Source: Dicaeum eximium (lineage: Eukaryota > Chordata > Aves > Passeriformes > Dicaeidae). Taken from it: DNA of 64,000 nucleotides. The notes under the pieces are model-generated. The model was not told the origin of the DNA. It searched no databases and saw only the letters and a list, made by a program, of their open reading frames with translations. Shown here piece by piece: positions 14,342 to 25,267 of this stretch. The DNA lies in NCBI GenBank assembly GCA_013396995.1, contig VWZP01004506.1, positions 3,812,459-3,876,458 on the forward strand. Direction: 5' to 3'. Both the position numbers and the translations under genes were made by a program. Each line of letters starts with the position of its first letter. Within the stretch, counting starts at the first letter, position 1.

Positions 14342-14398
14342 ACTTTGTACAAAGTCTAAGGGACTTTGTACAACTTAAACAACTTGAACAACTTAAAC
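14342..14398. repeat. 14-bp palindrome followed by 9-bp tandem repeats
   Basis: ACTTTGTACAAAGT (14342-14355) is a perfect palindrome. After 'ctaaggg' the left half recurs (ACTTTGTACA). Three tandem 9-mers follow: acaacttaa, acaacttga, acaacttaa (14370-14396). Confidence 0.88.
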
Positions 14399-15200
14399 TT
14401 ATACCAATTTTTATGTATATGAGTGTTTTTCTTGGGTTTAAAATAATTGACATGTTAAGATTCATTCTTTTACACTCGTTCTCCAAAGTCACATTGCCTC
14501 AGAGAATTCTGTACTTAAAGGTTTTAGATTTTATTGTTTTGATAGTTGATGAGATGTGAAGTAACTGAATGCTTGTGTTAGATAATCTATCATGCAGTGT
14601 TAGCAAAGAAGAGTGGCTGTCATCAGGAAATGTTCCTTAAGAATAACCAGACACAAGTACATTTTTACAGGGAAGAAAGTAATAAGTCATTGAAAAAATA
14701 ATTTCTAAGCAAGAAGAGCTATTGAGATTATAAGAAGATTAATGGGGCCTACCATCCTGTACCATCACATAGAAAATGGGAAACTTCATGTGTACTTCTG
14801 GCATTTCTTACAGCCTCTCAGGTGGCTAATGGAACACAGCAGACAAAAGCAATTCCATTAGCACAAATTAAATACATATAATAAATTCTTCTCTTCCTAC
14901 TGCTGTCAGCAAACTGTTATTACTCTCAGGATTGCAGAAAACATGTAAATTGTCCTAGCATCAGTCAGAGTGACATTTGGCTACATTTTGGAATGTCAAA
15001 AACATTTTACAGCAACTTGTAAAACTTGTACAGCCCTTTAGAAAGATTTAATATTACTTAAGTTCTGCTTAAGTATCAAAAAACAATTTTCACTGGCTTC
15101 TCTCAAGGACCTTCATACCCTGGAGGAATCTACTGTAAATCTCTCCAACCATTTTGAGGTATACTACACCCTTAATGTTTCAATAATAAGTTATTAGAAA

Positions 15201-15912
15201 GAATCATAGAATCAGTTAGGTTGGAAAAGACCCCTAAGACCATCAAGTCCAAATGTTAACCCAGCACTGCGAAGTCTGCCACTAAACCATGTCCCTAAGA
15301 GTCACACCTACATACACCTTCTACATCCCTCCAGGCATGCTGACACCACCATTCCCATGCACAGCCTGTCCCAGTGCTTGAAAATCCTTTTGATGAAGAA
15401 ATTTTTTCCGTTATCTAATCTAAACCTCTCCTGGGGAAATTTGAGGCCACACCCTCTCATCCTGTCTCTTCTTACTTGGGAAAAGAGACCAGCCCCCACC
15501 TGAGTACAGCCTCCTGTCAGGGGTTTGTAGAGAGTGATGAGGTTTTCCCTGAGCCTCCTTTTCTCCAGGCTGAGCAGCCCCAGCTCCCTCAGCTGCTCCT
15601 CATCAGACCTGTGCTCCAGACCCTTCCCCAGCTCTGTTGTTCTTCTCTGGACACATCCAGCCCCTCAATGTCTGTGTGAGACACTGCCCTTTCCTGCAGT
15701 GAGGGGCCCAAAACTGGATACAGGATTGGAGGTGTGGCCTCACCAGTGCCCAGGGTAGGGGGAAGATCTGTGCCCTGGTCCTGCTGGCCACACTATTGCT
15801 GATACAGGCCAGGTGCCATTGGCCTTCTTGACCACCTGGACACAGTCTGGCTCATGTTCAGGCAGCTGTCGACCAGCACCCCCAGGTCCTTTTCCACCTA
15901 CATGACACCTAC
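15201..15912 (-). mobile_element. CR1 LINE fragment, 3' end well preserved
   Basis: Antisense CR1 of about 700 bp opening with 'agaatcatagaatcagttag' (complement of the CR1 3' terminus). It continues through 'cattcccatgcacagcctg', 'aatctaaacctctcctgggg', 'ctccaggctgagcagcccc' and 'gtggcctcaccagtgccc' to 'cacccccaggtccttttcc'. It is less diverged than its neighbours but has internal stops. It lies directly before a second CR1 in the same orientation. Confidence 0.93.
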
Positions 15913-15967
15913 TTTTACATCTTCTCAGTACAGGTGCATGTTAGAATCATTGATGATCAGGCTAAAA

Positions 15968-16400
15968 TGAATAGAATAGAATAGAATAGAATAGAATAGA
16001 ATATTTCAGTTTCACAGGACCTAATAGCCTTCTAGTCCAACTGCCTGACCACTTCAGGGGCCATCAAAAGTTAAAGCACATTATTAAGGATATTGTCCAA
16101 ATGCCTCATAGATACTGACAAACTTGGAGCATATCTCTCTAGGGAGCCTGTTCCAATATTTGAACACCCTCTGGGTAGAGAAATGCACCCTAATTTCTAT
16201 TCTCTGCCTTCCCTGGTCCAGCTTTGAACCATTCCCACATGTCCTGTCAGTGGATCCCAGGGAGAAGAGCTCAGCACCTCTCTCTCCACTTCCCTTCCTA
16301 AAGAAACTGTGAGGTCACACCTCAGCCTCCCCTTCTCTAAACTAGACAAAACCTGAGTTCTTAACTTCTCCTTATAGGACATACCTTCCAGCTCTGAAGA
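15968..16400 (-). mobile_element. CR1 LINE fragment with expanded terminal repeat
   Basis: Second antisense CR1. Its 3' terminal microsatellite is expanded as (AGAAT)n at 15969-16000. The CR1 text 'ttctagtccaactgcctgacc', 'gggagcctgttccaatatttg' and 'accctctgggtagagaaatg' follows, and the element fades near 'aacttctccttataggac'. Its terminal repeat (AGAAT)n differs from the terminus of the element at 15201, so it is probably another CR1 subfamily. Confidence 0.9.
15969..16000. repeat. (AGAAT)n microsatellite at a CR1 3' end
   Basis: Six or so AGAAT units form the terminal repeat of the antisense CR1 that begins here. The expansion is longer than the 1-3 units usual at CR1 ends. Confidence 0.9.
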
Positions 16401-19330
16401 GAATGATGTGGAACCAAGTCTTTAAAGAAAGAATAAAGTTAAATGCATGCATTCCCACTATCTTCAATGGAGTCATATTTCGACAAAAATGTGCATGGCT
16501 GAAAGAAGCCAATGCAGTATTCCTCTTTTGATGCATCATAGAAGATGTTGGAATGTTTTACACAAAAATCTCAAAACAATTGAACATATTAGTCACTTAT
16601 TACAGCAGCTGAGGAAGGCAAATTTTCAAATCAAATGAAGCTCTGAAATGCATAAAGACGTGTGTGGGTCACCACAGACCAATGATTAATTTAGTGATGG
16701 AATAGGTGTGATCCTCATTCCCAATCCCTAGCTGAAATCTGTGGTGAATATTACTCCTTCCTCTAAGAGAACATGCATAGCTGCACACTGAATTATACTG
16801 AGCACGTGTGGGATGATTTCTATGTCAATTATAACCCTGTCTAGTATGCTTATGAAGGTCATTAATATTAATAAGCATTGGAGGTACTTTCCCATATGAC
16901 AAGAGAATCATAGGATAAATGAATGTGGATATCTAGATCTCATGCCATTCTTTGAATAACTTCCTTGAGATCTAAGTAATTTCTTTACCTAAGATCCTAG
17001 CTCCAGAATTATATAACCTCTGCTATACCATGTAATATAATTTAATTTTTCTGTGCTGATTAATTTTCCTGGTTTTTTATTATTTCTTCTTTGCACTGTG
17101 GTGATAGTCATGGATTTATGAATGAGCCTTCTACTGTGGCAGACCTAATGCAAGGAACACAGAATAGATAACTCCATCACTGAGTAGTTCTAAGGTAAAT
17201 GAAGCAGGAGAGTTTGAACAAAGGAGAATAGTAAAGTGCCTGAAGATTGGATCCACCCAAAGACATAAACTGATTTTCAAGATAAAGATTCTGATACTAT
17301 TGAATATTTCCATTAATTTAATTAAATTCTGCATTTTTTAAAGGGAAAGGAAAGTAAAAGTAGAGGAAAAATACAAAACTGCAAAGTGATTATTAAATCA
17401 AAATTGAAAAATAAAATTGAAGTAAAAAATTATGTTATTGAACTCAGATATTATTTCATTTACTCATTTATTATTTAATTTACAATTACTGTGGACTACT
17501 GTTATCTAAATTTAAACTAATACATCATATAAAATTATAACACCAACATCAGATTCTTTGGAAGAACTACAATTATTTGCTGTGATTGTGGAAAAAAATT
17601 GGCTTGTGTTAGTTTTGATTTTTTTTACACTGATATACTTCAGCTGCTTCTCAGACTGCAGCAATGGTTAATTAATGAACTTCACCGCCTTCCTCTCTCC
17701 TCTAGAGCTAAGGGCATGAAACCTTGCAGCAGAAGAAGCTGGCAAATGAAATAGCAGCACTTCTTAAAATAGTTACTAATAAATACACCTTGTATGAAAT
17801 GACATTCCTCTGTCAGCCAGTGGCTGCCTGGCTTTGCACTTCATCCTGTGTACAGTTCCTGATATTTTTGTTCCAGGTTAAGCAGCCCCACACTGGTATC
17901 TCTGTCAGCAGACCTGGCTGTTTGGAGAGATAAGCATGACAGAGCTCATTCAGAGAGATTCCTGGAGGAGCTGGAGCTCCACATTTGTGTTCTCTTTCAG
18001 AAGAGCTGTGGATTCAGGGCAAAACTTTCCCTAAAGAGAGTCCTGAGAAGTCATCTTCATGGTTCACCTAAAAATCCTAATATCTGTGGGATTCTTTATA
18101 TTACATTCTGTGGGCTTTAAATTAAGGATCTAGATGAAGCTGTTGGAAGCCTTTGAGTAAGTCAGGTCTTAATAATATCCCTTAGAAAAATCTTTAGTTT
18201 CAAGAAATGCCAGATCCTCAGGATTTTTTGTGCTTGATCACTTGTGATGAGCCAGGTCTCTTCCATCCCTGGTTTGAGTGACTGAGACTGCTAACAAAAT
18301 GCTCAAAATTCACTGCAGCACTAACTCAGTGATTTGCATTCATCTCCCTCCTTGGGTCAGACTGAAACTCTACAGTCCTTTCTGCACTCATGACAGACAC
18401 AAGCTGCACTGCACCAAGAACAGAGCAAGTGACAGAACTTGTCTTTGTAAGAAAGGCAAGATGAAGAAAAAATGGCTCATAAGCCACAAAGCAAGGTCCT
18501 TGAGCAACTCATTTGCAGAGACACAACTACTAGAGTTTAATTCAGAAGCCTATGTTGAGTGCCACCATACTCTTACAGATCTTTATACAGTATGCAGAAA
18601 GACTCTGCAACTGTGAAAGGCAGGGAGTGTCTAAAACCTTGGTTTTCCCTAATTTCCCTCAGTTTCCCTGATTTAGAGGATCGCTGTGATGTTTTCCCCT
18701 ACATACTTGGGCTTTTCAGCACTCTGAAAAAAAGGTTCAAGATTCATCATGTCAGAGTGGAGATCAGACTGTACAGTCTGCTGCCTGGGACCTGTGTTCG
18801 AGGGAATGATTTAATAACATTATATAAAACACTAAAATGTTCAGCAAGGACACCTCCAGTGATGAATTCCATAAACAGTTGGTTACAGAATCAGGATTAT
18901 TATTTTTTAAATTTTTATTTTTTCACATTGAATCTTAAACTTTTGTCTTCACAGAAGAACGGTTGTGCTAGGAATGGGGGAAGGTTTGCTTTAGAAACTC
19001 TCTGGTGAGGTAAGAGAGACAGATTTCAATCCCCTCTGGGAAAATGGGATTCAAACCTTGGTCTACAACATCCCAGGAACATTTTCATTACCATATTTGT
19101 TACACAGAGGAAGAGCACAATAACCTTCTCTACTGACTTTGACCTTGGACAGGTGCTGTGTGTCTAGTATCGCTGCAAAATGTGTTCCAAGTAGAACAGT
19201 GTTTGGATGCTGGGTAGGATAGGCTGCCTGTAACTTAAACATAGAGTTATTGAGGCACTTCATGGGATGCACAGAAACAGAAAGACAGTTAAAGGCAAGA
19301 AGGCTATACTTAGAGAAATGTGATCATGTA

Positions 19331-19955
19331 ATCACAGATGCATTGAATGCAAGGTTGGAAGGGACCTCCAGGATCATCTGGGCCAGACTTTCTTGGCAAA
19401 AGCACAGTCTAGACAAGATGGCCCAGCACTCTGTTCAGATGAATCCTAAAAGTGACCAATGTCAGTCAATCAACCACTTTCCTGGAGAGATTATTCTCAT
19501 TGCAAATATTTTTCATCTTGTGTCCAATCATAATCTCCCCAAGAGTTATTTTTACACATTACCCCTCACCTTTTCTGTAAGACTCCTTGTAAGAAAGGAA
19601 TCTGATCTTTGCTGCCATCCTTTAAATACTGGAACATGGTGAAGCTGTCTCCCCCAGACCTTCTTTACTCAAGGCTGAACAAGCTCAGTTCTCTCAGCCT
19701 TTCCTCATATTTCAGGCTTCCCCCTTCTTACTGAGTTTGAGACCATAGACAAACTTTATAAGGGTACACTTGATCCCATCTTCCAGATCACTTATAAAGG
19801 TATTAAGCAGTTTTGAGCCCAATATCAATCCCTTGGGGACTCCACCTGTGACAGGTTGCCACTCTGAAAAGGAGCCACGTGCCACCATGCAGTGGGTGCT
19901 GCCTTTCAGTCCATTCCCCAACCACAGCACGGACCACTAGCCCAGACCATTCCAC
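19331..19955 (-). mobile_element. CR1 LINE fragment, old
   Basis: Antisense CR1 with 'aaggttggaagggacctcc' near its 3' end, then a diverged 3' UTR, 'ctcaaggctgaacaagctc', and the more internal block 'gatcacttataaaggtatt' followed by 'cccttggggactccacc'. Compared with a typical copy, an internal piece is missing near 19716-19740, where 'cctcatatttcaggcttccc' jumps to the internal block. Confidence 0.85.
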
Positions 19956-21683
19956 GTGGTGTTAACACAATATTAACACAGTGCCTACAGGAATGGAGCG
20001 CCAGGCTGAGTGAGGATTTTCAGGTTTGGAGTTTCCATCAACCCAAGCATTAATTTAAAAGCATAATTTCTTTTCTGTTTACTAAATTTCACCTTTTATG
20101 TGAAACACTCTAGTTTATCTCATGCATAGACAGATATTCTGGAAATAAGGAAAAGGTGAGGATAAGTTGTTCTATCCTCCACTTTCCCTGCCTTTTGGAA
20201 AAAGACTAATCCCTTGAAGAGTTCTCGTTTTCCCTTCTTCTCTTTCCTGTTCCCATTGCATTCATTGAAGTGTTGAGAAGTGCAGTAAGAAGCTGAACTG
20301 GAGATGTTTATCCCCTTCAGACCTCTGTACAGGCTAATAAGGATAATTCAAACATGATCTGCTGTTAACTGTGAGCTGTAAGTGCAGTGCTCTGGTATGT
20401 GATTATTTTGCATTAGATGTTGCTGTTTTGGAGCACATGCCTCTTTCTAGGCCATGAAAAACAACAAACAAGCAATAAACAAACTCTTGAAAGCAACCCA
20501 GAAGTGTCCTGACAGCAGAAAAAAAATGTCACATCAAATCTAGCGGGTAAGTTTTAGTGAGAACAAGCACACTGACTGTTTTAAACTGAAACTCACTGAT
20601 GAAAGCAGGTTTCATTCATGGTTTTGCCTGAGTTCCTACATATTGAAGGCAATTAATAAACAAATTGTAAATATACTTAGTGCATTTGGCCTACTTAGCA
20701 CAACAGTGATGCAGCTGCTTCAGAGAAAAGTGTATCCAATGCTAATCTAATTAAGCTGTGACCCACTGATACTGGTCAGGTGATATTACAGGATATAAAA
20801 GGAAAGCAGTTCGAAATCCAGTCTAAAATCACACACTCAGTTTATAAGTCACCCACAAAAGACTATGGCAGAAAAACTCACGGGAAATAATGTTACAAAA
20901 GCAAACATGAGGAGAAAGGTTGAGTGCTTTGATTCTGCTTCTCAAATGGTAGCTAACTTTGAAATATCTTTCGGTTTTACAGATTGAATAGATTTTCCAC
21001 AAGCATTTAGCAGAGATTTTGAAGAGGTATGTATTGCATATACTCATATACTGATATCTATGATCAGATTTTGAAAAACATGTAACTGAAATACACATGC
21101 AAAAGCTGTCAGTTTCATTGTACAATTACACAGATTTATCTCTGTAGGGCTCCTTGTGACTTCATAAATTCTGCTTTTCCCTCTATTAATAACCCTGCGA
21201 GAGGATCTGAGGAAAAAATAAGCGGGGAAAAAATTAATTCACAGAACTGCCTAGGCTTGGAAAGATAGAGGGAAAAGAATGAGCTTACCCAGTCTTAGTA
21301 TTACCCACTTCAAGGTTATTTCTAAATGTATTTTTAAAGTTTTATTTAATATGCATAATTTAGGAATTGGTTCTTCAAGGCATCCCTTATCTATGTGATT
21401 TAGTAATGAGAGTAGTCTTATTGACTGGTGGAATTTGCTCATGTGAATGAAGAGTACAAAGGCAGAGGATTAAAATCCAGAGTATGTGTGTAGCTTACAT
21501 AATTTCAAGCCTGTCAAAATTCACATCTATATTATCATCTGCCTATGTTACATAACACGAAGGAGCTCTGAGTTGTTTGTTCTCCCCCATATGCCTGAAA
21601 CACATATGCAGTCTTTGAAATTTCAGATTGCATACACTGTTACCCAGGAAAAAGTAAAAATAAATGCGATACAAATAAACTTT

Positions 21684-21757
21684 CATTTTGGGGAATGTCA
21701 GAGACAAGCCCTACCCTCATCATTTGGGGAATGTCAGAGACAAACACTACCCCCATC
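21684..21757. repeat. Tandem duplication, about 37 bp x 2
   Basis: Two adjacent copies of a unit containing 'ttggggaatgtcagagacaa', followed by 'ccctacc'/'cactacc' and ending 'tcat'. They differ by a few substitutions and one base of length. A pair of slightly unequal short reading frames crosses it, without coding appearance. Confidence 0.92.
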
Positions 21758-22251
21758 ATGGTATCTGGCCAGGCACACAAATCCATGCAGTGCACGCAGC
21801 AGCACATTCCTCAGCATTTCAGGCTGGAGTCAGTTGAGTTTAAAAGTAATCATATCCCCCCAGAAACACTCAACACTTAGCAGGATTGAAATTAGTGCGT
21901 CTGTGTTTGGGTTTTTGTTCTTGTTACTTTAAGAAAATCTAGGTTCAAGCCTTTCTCCTTCCCCTATTTCTAGGATACTAGGGAAAAAAAATCAGGTGAC
22001 ATCTTAAGTGTTACTGCAAGAAAAAAAAAAAGGTAAACAGAGAGAACTATTTGTATTCATGATAATGCATGAAAACTACAACAAACAGTGAACCAGGCAG
22101 CAGTACTGCATGCTTGTATTCAGCATTACTAATGGTTTGAGCTGCTTATAAACAAACTTATCAGTGTAAACTAAACTTAATTAAGAGGTTAGGGGAAAAC
22201 ACATCGAAGAACTTGATTTTCCTTTTGTCTAAACTGTTGCAACTTTATGAG

Positions 22252-22292
22252 TTTAGATAGATCTGTTATGAGATTAGACAGATCTATCTAAA
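22252..22292. repeat. Perfect inverted repeat (15-bp arms)
   Basis: TTTAGATAGATCTGT at 22252-22266 is followed after 11 bases by its exact complement ACAGATCTATCTAAA at 22278-22292. It directly abuts a second hairpin at 22293. Confidence 0.95.
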
Positions 22293-22319
22293 TACACAGG
22301 TCTGATTTATACCTGTGTA
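22293..22319. repeat. Perfect inverted repeat (9-bp arms)
   Basis: TACACAGGT (22293-22301), a 9-base loop, then ACCTGTGTA (22311-22319). It begins at the base after the preceding 15-bp-arm hairpin ends. Confidence 0.93.
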
Positions 22320-22387
22320 ACTGAGAAGAGGATCACAACCATTTTGCCCATGCATGCTACCAGGTACAGTACTAAATCGACTCAAGA

Positions 22388-22404
22388 CTTTTTTTTTTTT
22401 TTTT
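22388..22404. repeat. Poly-T tract
   Basis: A run of about 16 T in otherwise AT-rich intron sequence. On the sense strand of ADCY8 this is poly-A. Confidence 0.9.
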
Positions 22405-22907
22405 CAGAACTGAATTCAGTAATTTCCCTGTATGAAATACAGATTTTAAAAAATCAGTAGAAAACCCTTTATTTATACCATGACCAGAGTTTTACCACTT
22501 GCTTTTTCTTTCGTTGAATACTTTAATTCGTGGGTTTTGTCAGTGTAATTGTCTGTCTGCATCCTGAGGCAGAGCAAGATGCTCACAGATATCACTACAT
22601 AATCAATTAGTTCATTTAGTCTTGTAAGGCTTTGAAGGGAAGATGCTGTATTTCACCTGAGAAAATAAGCCTTGGGATAAAAGAGAATGTTTTGCCTGCA
22701 GGAGGAAGAAATCTTTGTTGGCCCGAAGATTTCCTACATAACCTTGATGACACAGTCATTTAAATTATCTGCCTTCACCTGTGAAGCAATAGTTCTATAT
22801 CCTTCATCAGCCACAAAAGCTCTCCTCCCCTAACGCCCGAGAGGGCTCAGCAATCCTCTGTCAAAAGTCATTTTCTTAAATGGTGCAACACTACAAAGTG
22901 CCCAAGT

Positions 22908-23555
22908 AGGATGGCGCCTCACCCGGGCACCAGGTCCGGCTCCCCGGGGCCCGGGGGCGAGCCCTTGCCCGCCCTGCGAGGGGTGGCCCGGGCGGGCGGG
23001 GGCCGTGGGGTCGCGGCGGGCTCGGTCCGTGCGGGGCCGCTGGAGGGAGCCCCCGGGCCGCGCATCCCCGCGCCGCCTTCAGCACCGCGCGGGCGGACAG
23101 CGCTCGGGGCCGTGCCCCGCGCATCCCGCGCGTCCCCGAGCATCCCGCGCGTCCCCGAGCATCCCGCGCGTCCCCGAGCGTCCCCGAGCATCCCGCGCAT
23201 CCCCGCGCGTCTCCGAGCATCCCGCGCGCCCCCGAGCATCCCGCGCGTCTCCGAGCATCCCGCGCGTCCCGCGCGTCCCGGCACATCCCCGCGCATCCCC
23301 GAGCTTCCCCGAGCGTCCCCGCGCATCCCGGCTCATCCCTGCGCATCCCCGCGCTGCGCTCCGCGCCCCAACCAGCGCCTTCCCGACCCCTCCGAGCTCC
23401 GCTGGCATCGGGGTGGGAGCCAGCCCCGGGGCGGGGAAGGGTCCGGCCTCTCCCGCAGGGACTGGAGGCAAAGGGCTGAAGGTGGGCTATGCTAAGTGGT
23501 CACTGGGCTGGCGGTGTAAATCAGCAGCGACGTGTGACAACGTGCGCGGATCCTG
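22908..23555. promoter_or_regulatory. Isolated CpG-dense island in ADCY8 intron 1
   Basis: GC content and CpG density rise abruptly at about 22908 and fall back at about 23555, with AT-rich intron on both sides. It lies about 1.7 kb inside intron 1 from exon 1. The core (23118-23355) is a minisatellite, listed separately; the flanks also contain CpG-rich non-repetitive sequence such as 'gccttgcccgccctgcg'. Several reading frames of 130-194 codons cross it on both strands. They are Pro/Arg/Ala/Ser repeats dictated by the composition, so I do not call a gene. It could be an intragenic promoter or enhancer, or simply a GC-rich repeat expansion. Confidence 0.6.
23118..23355. repeat. GC-rich minisatellite, about 19-20 bp unit
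   Basis: Roughly a dozen imperfect units of the form GAGCATCCCGCGCGTCCCC, made of two alternating half-units (GAGCATCCCG and CGCGTCCCC). Units vary by T/C changes and by loss of a half-unit. Nearly every unit carries three or more CpGs. Confidence 0.9.
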
Positions 23556-25258
23556 TTAAGGAGATTTATCTATGTAGTTCATGAAGGCAATCATCTGGCT
23601 GGTAATCTCACATTGTGCACCGCTCCAAGGCAGTTTGTTCACACAACTGGCTGCAAAATGAAGATACTAGTGTCTCTCCTGGGAAATGTCTGTGGGAAAT
23701 GTGTTGTGTGCGTGTAGCAGCTTAACAGCTGTGATACTGGTGCGTAATGAGATAGCAGTGCATTACTCATGGCTCCAGAAGAGGACATGGAAGTAAATTA
23801 AGAAATCAGCATAACTCACACAGCTTTTGACCCGTCACTAACAGCATCAGCAGTGCATGGGAGCAGGACATGGCATGTGGCTGCAGCTCATTCATCAGCA
23901 CGTCACCAAGGGCTGGGCAACAACTCTGCCCCAACCTAATTGTCTCATGTCCACAGGGCTCAGCCAGGCACAACACACTGGGGCAGCTTTTCCCAAAACA
24001 GCATGAGCCCAACCACTGGGACATGAGGTCAGGCAGCCCACAGCTAACAAGTGCATGTGGTAAAGCGATGGGCAGGGTTGGGCAGGGGTTTCAGGAGGAC
24101 CAGGATCTAGGGAAGGTAGATGTGTGCCAAGAATCATGGACATCAAACTTCCAGGCGCAAGATCAGTCACTTCCCAGGTGCACATCCCAACACTAATGTA
24201 AATAACATGCCACCAGCAACAAATTCCTCTGTACCCTCCCTCATTTCAGAATTATCTGACAGTATCTCCACCCTTTTCTCCCCAGTTCTGTGGAGCAAGC
24301 CAAATGGAGATGATAATCTGCTATGAAATATTGACAGCACTGAGATGTGACAGTCTGGAAAGGGAGGGAAAAGGGAGCGCAAGAATCTCCGGGATTAAGT
24401 TGTCCTAGTACCCACTATTTTCAGTCCTTGCAGGGATATGGGGAGTTTGGTGCATTCTCATGTTACTGTGGAAGAAGTCATCAGTGTGTGAGGTCGGGTG
24501 AGACCTGGTTTTAACCCCTCAGACCCATCCTGACCGGTGCCTCTCAGCAGTGTGCACCACACAACACTCCACCATGTAACCAGCACTCTGTCCTAGACAT
24601 TACTTGTAAGGATTCAGCACAACAGCATTTGCCCTTTGACCACCAGCAGAAAAGGCTTCTTAGTGGCCTCTAAAACAGCCTAGGATCGTACACCAAATCT
24701 CCCAGGGGAGCTTTGCTCTGGCTTCACTGAGATTTCACTGGTTTCTCCTTGCAAAAGAGCAGCGTGCTTTGCTCCTCTTTTCCCATAGCTCAGATCAAGC
24801 TACCCTTCACATATAAAAGTACCAGTTGCCCCAGTAGATTCAGAGTTAAAAGGTATGAGCAGTAAAATTGGAGTGTTTGGCCAAGACAGAGTCATCTCAA
24901 ACCCCAAACCACTGCTGGAAGTCAGGGAGGGGAGTAATAAATGACCCATCCTCCCCACTTGCCCCAGGAGCTTCTCCCCCCAGTGCTATTTCGAGACAGC
25001 AATGTAGTGAATATACAAGCAGAGGGGACAGGGTGGTTAGACAGTGTCCCAACTCCCAGTTTGAGGTCAGATGCTGGGATGGGCAATGGGACACTGAAGA
25101 GGAGACAAGAAGGTTGATTTTTGCCTATGATCTCCCCTCCAAGTAACAAACTTCTGAGCACCTGATTGAAAGGGAAGGGATCTTTTGGGACATCCTCCCA
25201 CACCTCCTCTCACTCAGGGTGATGGAGAAAGAGGACTGTTCCCACCCTCTCCTCACCA

Positions 25259-25267
25259 CGGTACCTG
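25259..25267 (-). other. ADCY8: Splice donor of ADCY8 exon 1
   Basis: The minus strand reads AACCAG|GTACCGTGG. Protein similarity to ADCY8 ends exactly at the Gln codon CAG. Reading on through the GT gives Val-Pro-Trp-stop, which is unlike the family. The donor has GTA but lacks the usual A at +4 and G at +5, so it is a weak match to the consensus. Confidence 0.88.

Larger units (their letters stand above)
1..25264 (-). other. ADCY8: ADCY8 intron 1 (partial, 3' part outside window)
   Basis: Everything left of the exon 1 donor on the minus strand is intron 1. No second coding exon was recognised; exon 2 should encode the last helix of the first membrane cluster. The first intron of ADCY8 is very long in other vertebrates, so this is expected. 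The intron holds CR1 copies, simple repeats and a CpG minisatellite, each listed separately. The stretches 1-3060, 4180-5640, 5705-11340, 13300-15200, 16400-19330, 19955-21680 and 23560-25260 show only AT-rich unique sequence and small chance reading frames. Confidence 0.9.

Noticed and set aside
16904..16960. CR1-like start 'agaatcataggata'
   Set aside because: The similarity stops after 14 bases and none of the following CR1 blocks are present.
22891..23559. Overlapping frames of 130-194 codons on both strands in the intronic CpG block
   Set aside because: They translate the minisatellite in every frame as Arg/Ala/Ser/Pro repeats. Five overlapping frames cannot all be genes, and no single one has a known domain.
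1..25260. Second coding exon of ADCY8
   Set aside because: I looked on the minus strand for the end of the first membrane cluster and the start of the C1 catalytic domain and found no convincing match. The first intron is normally very long. Short exons can be missed by eye, so a protein-to-genome alignment would be decisive.
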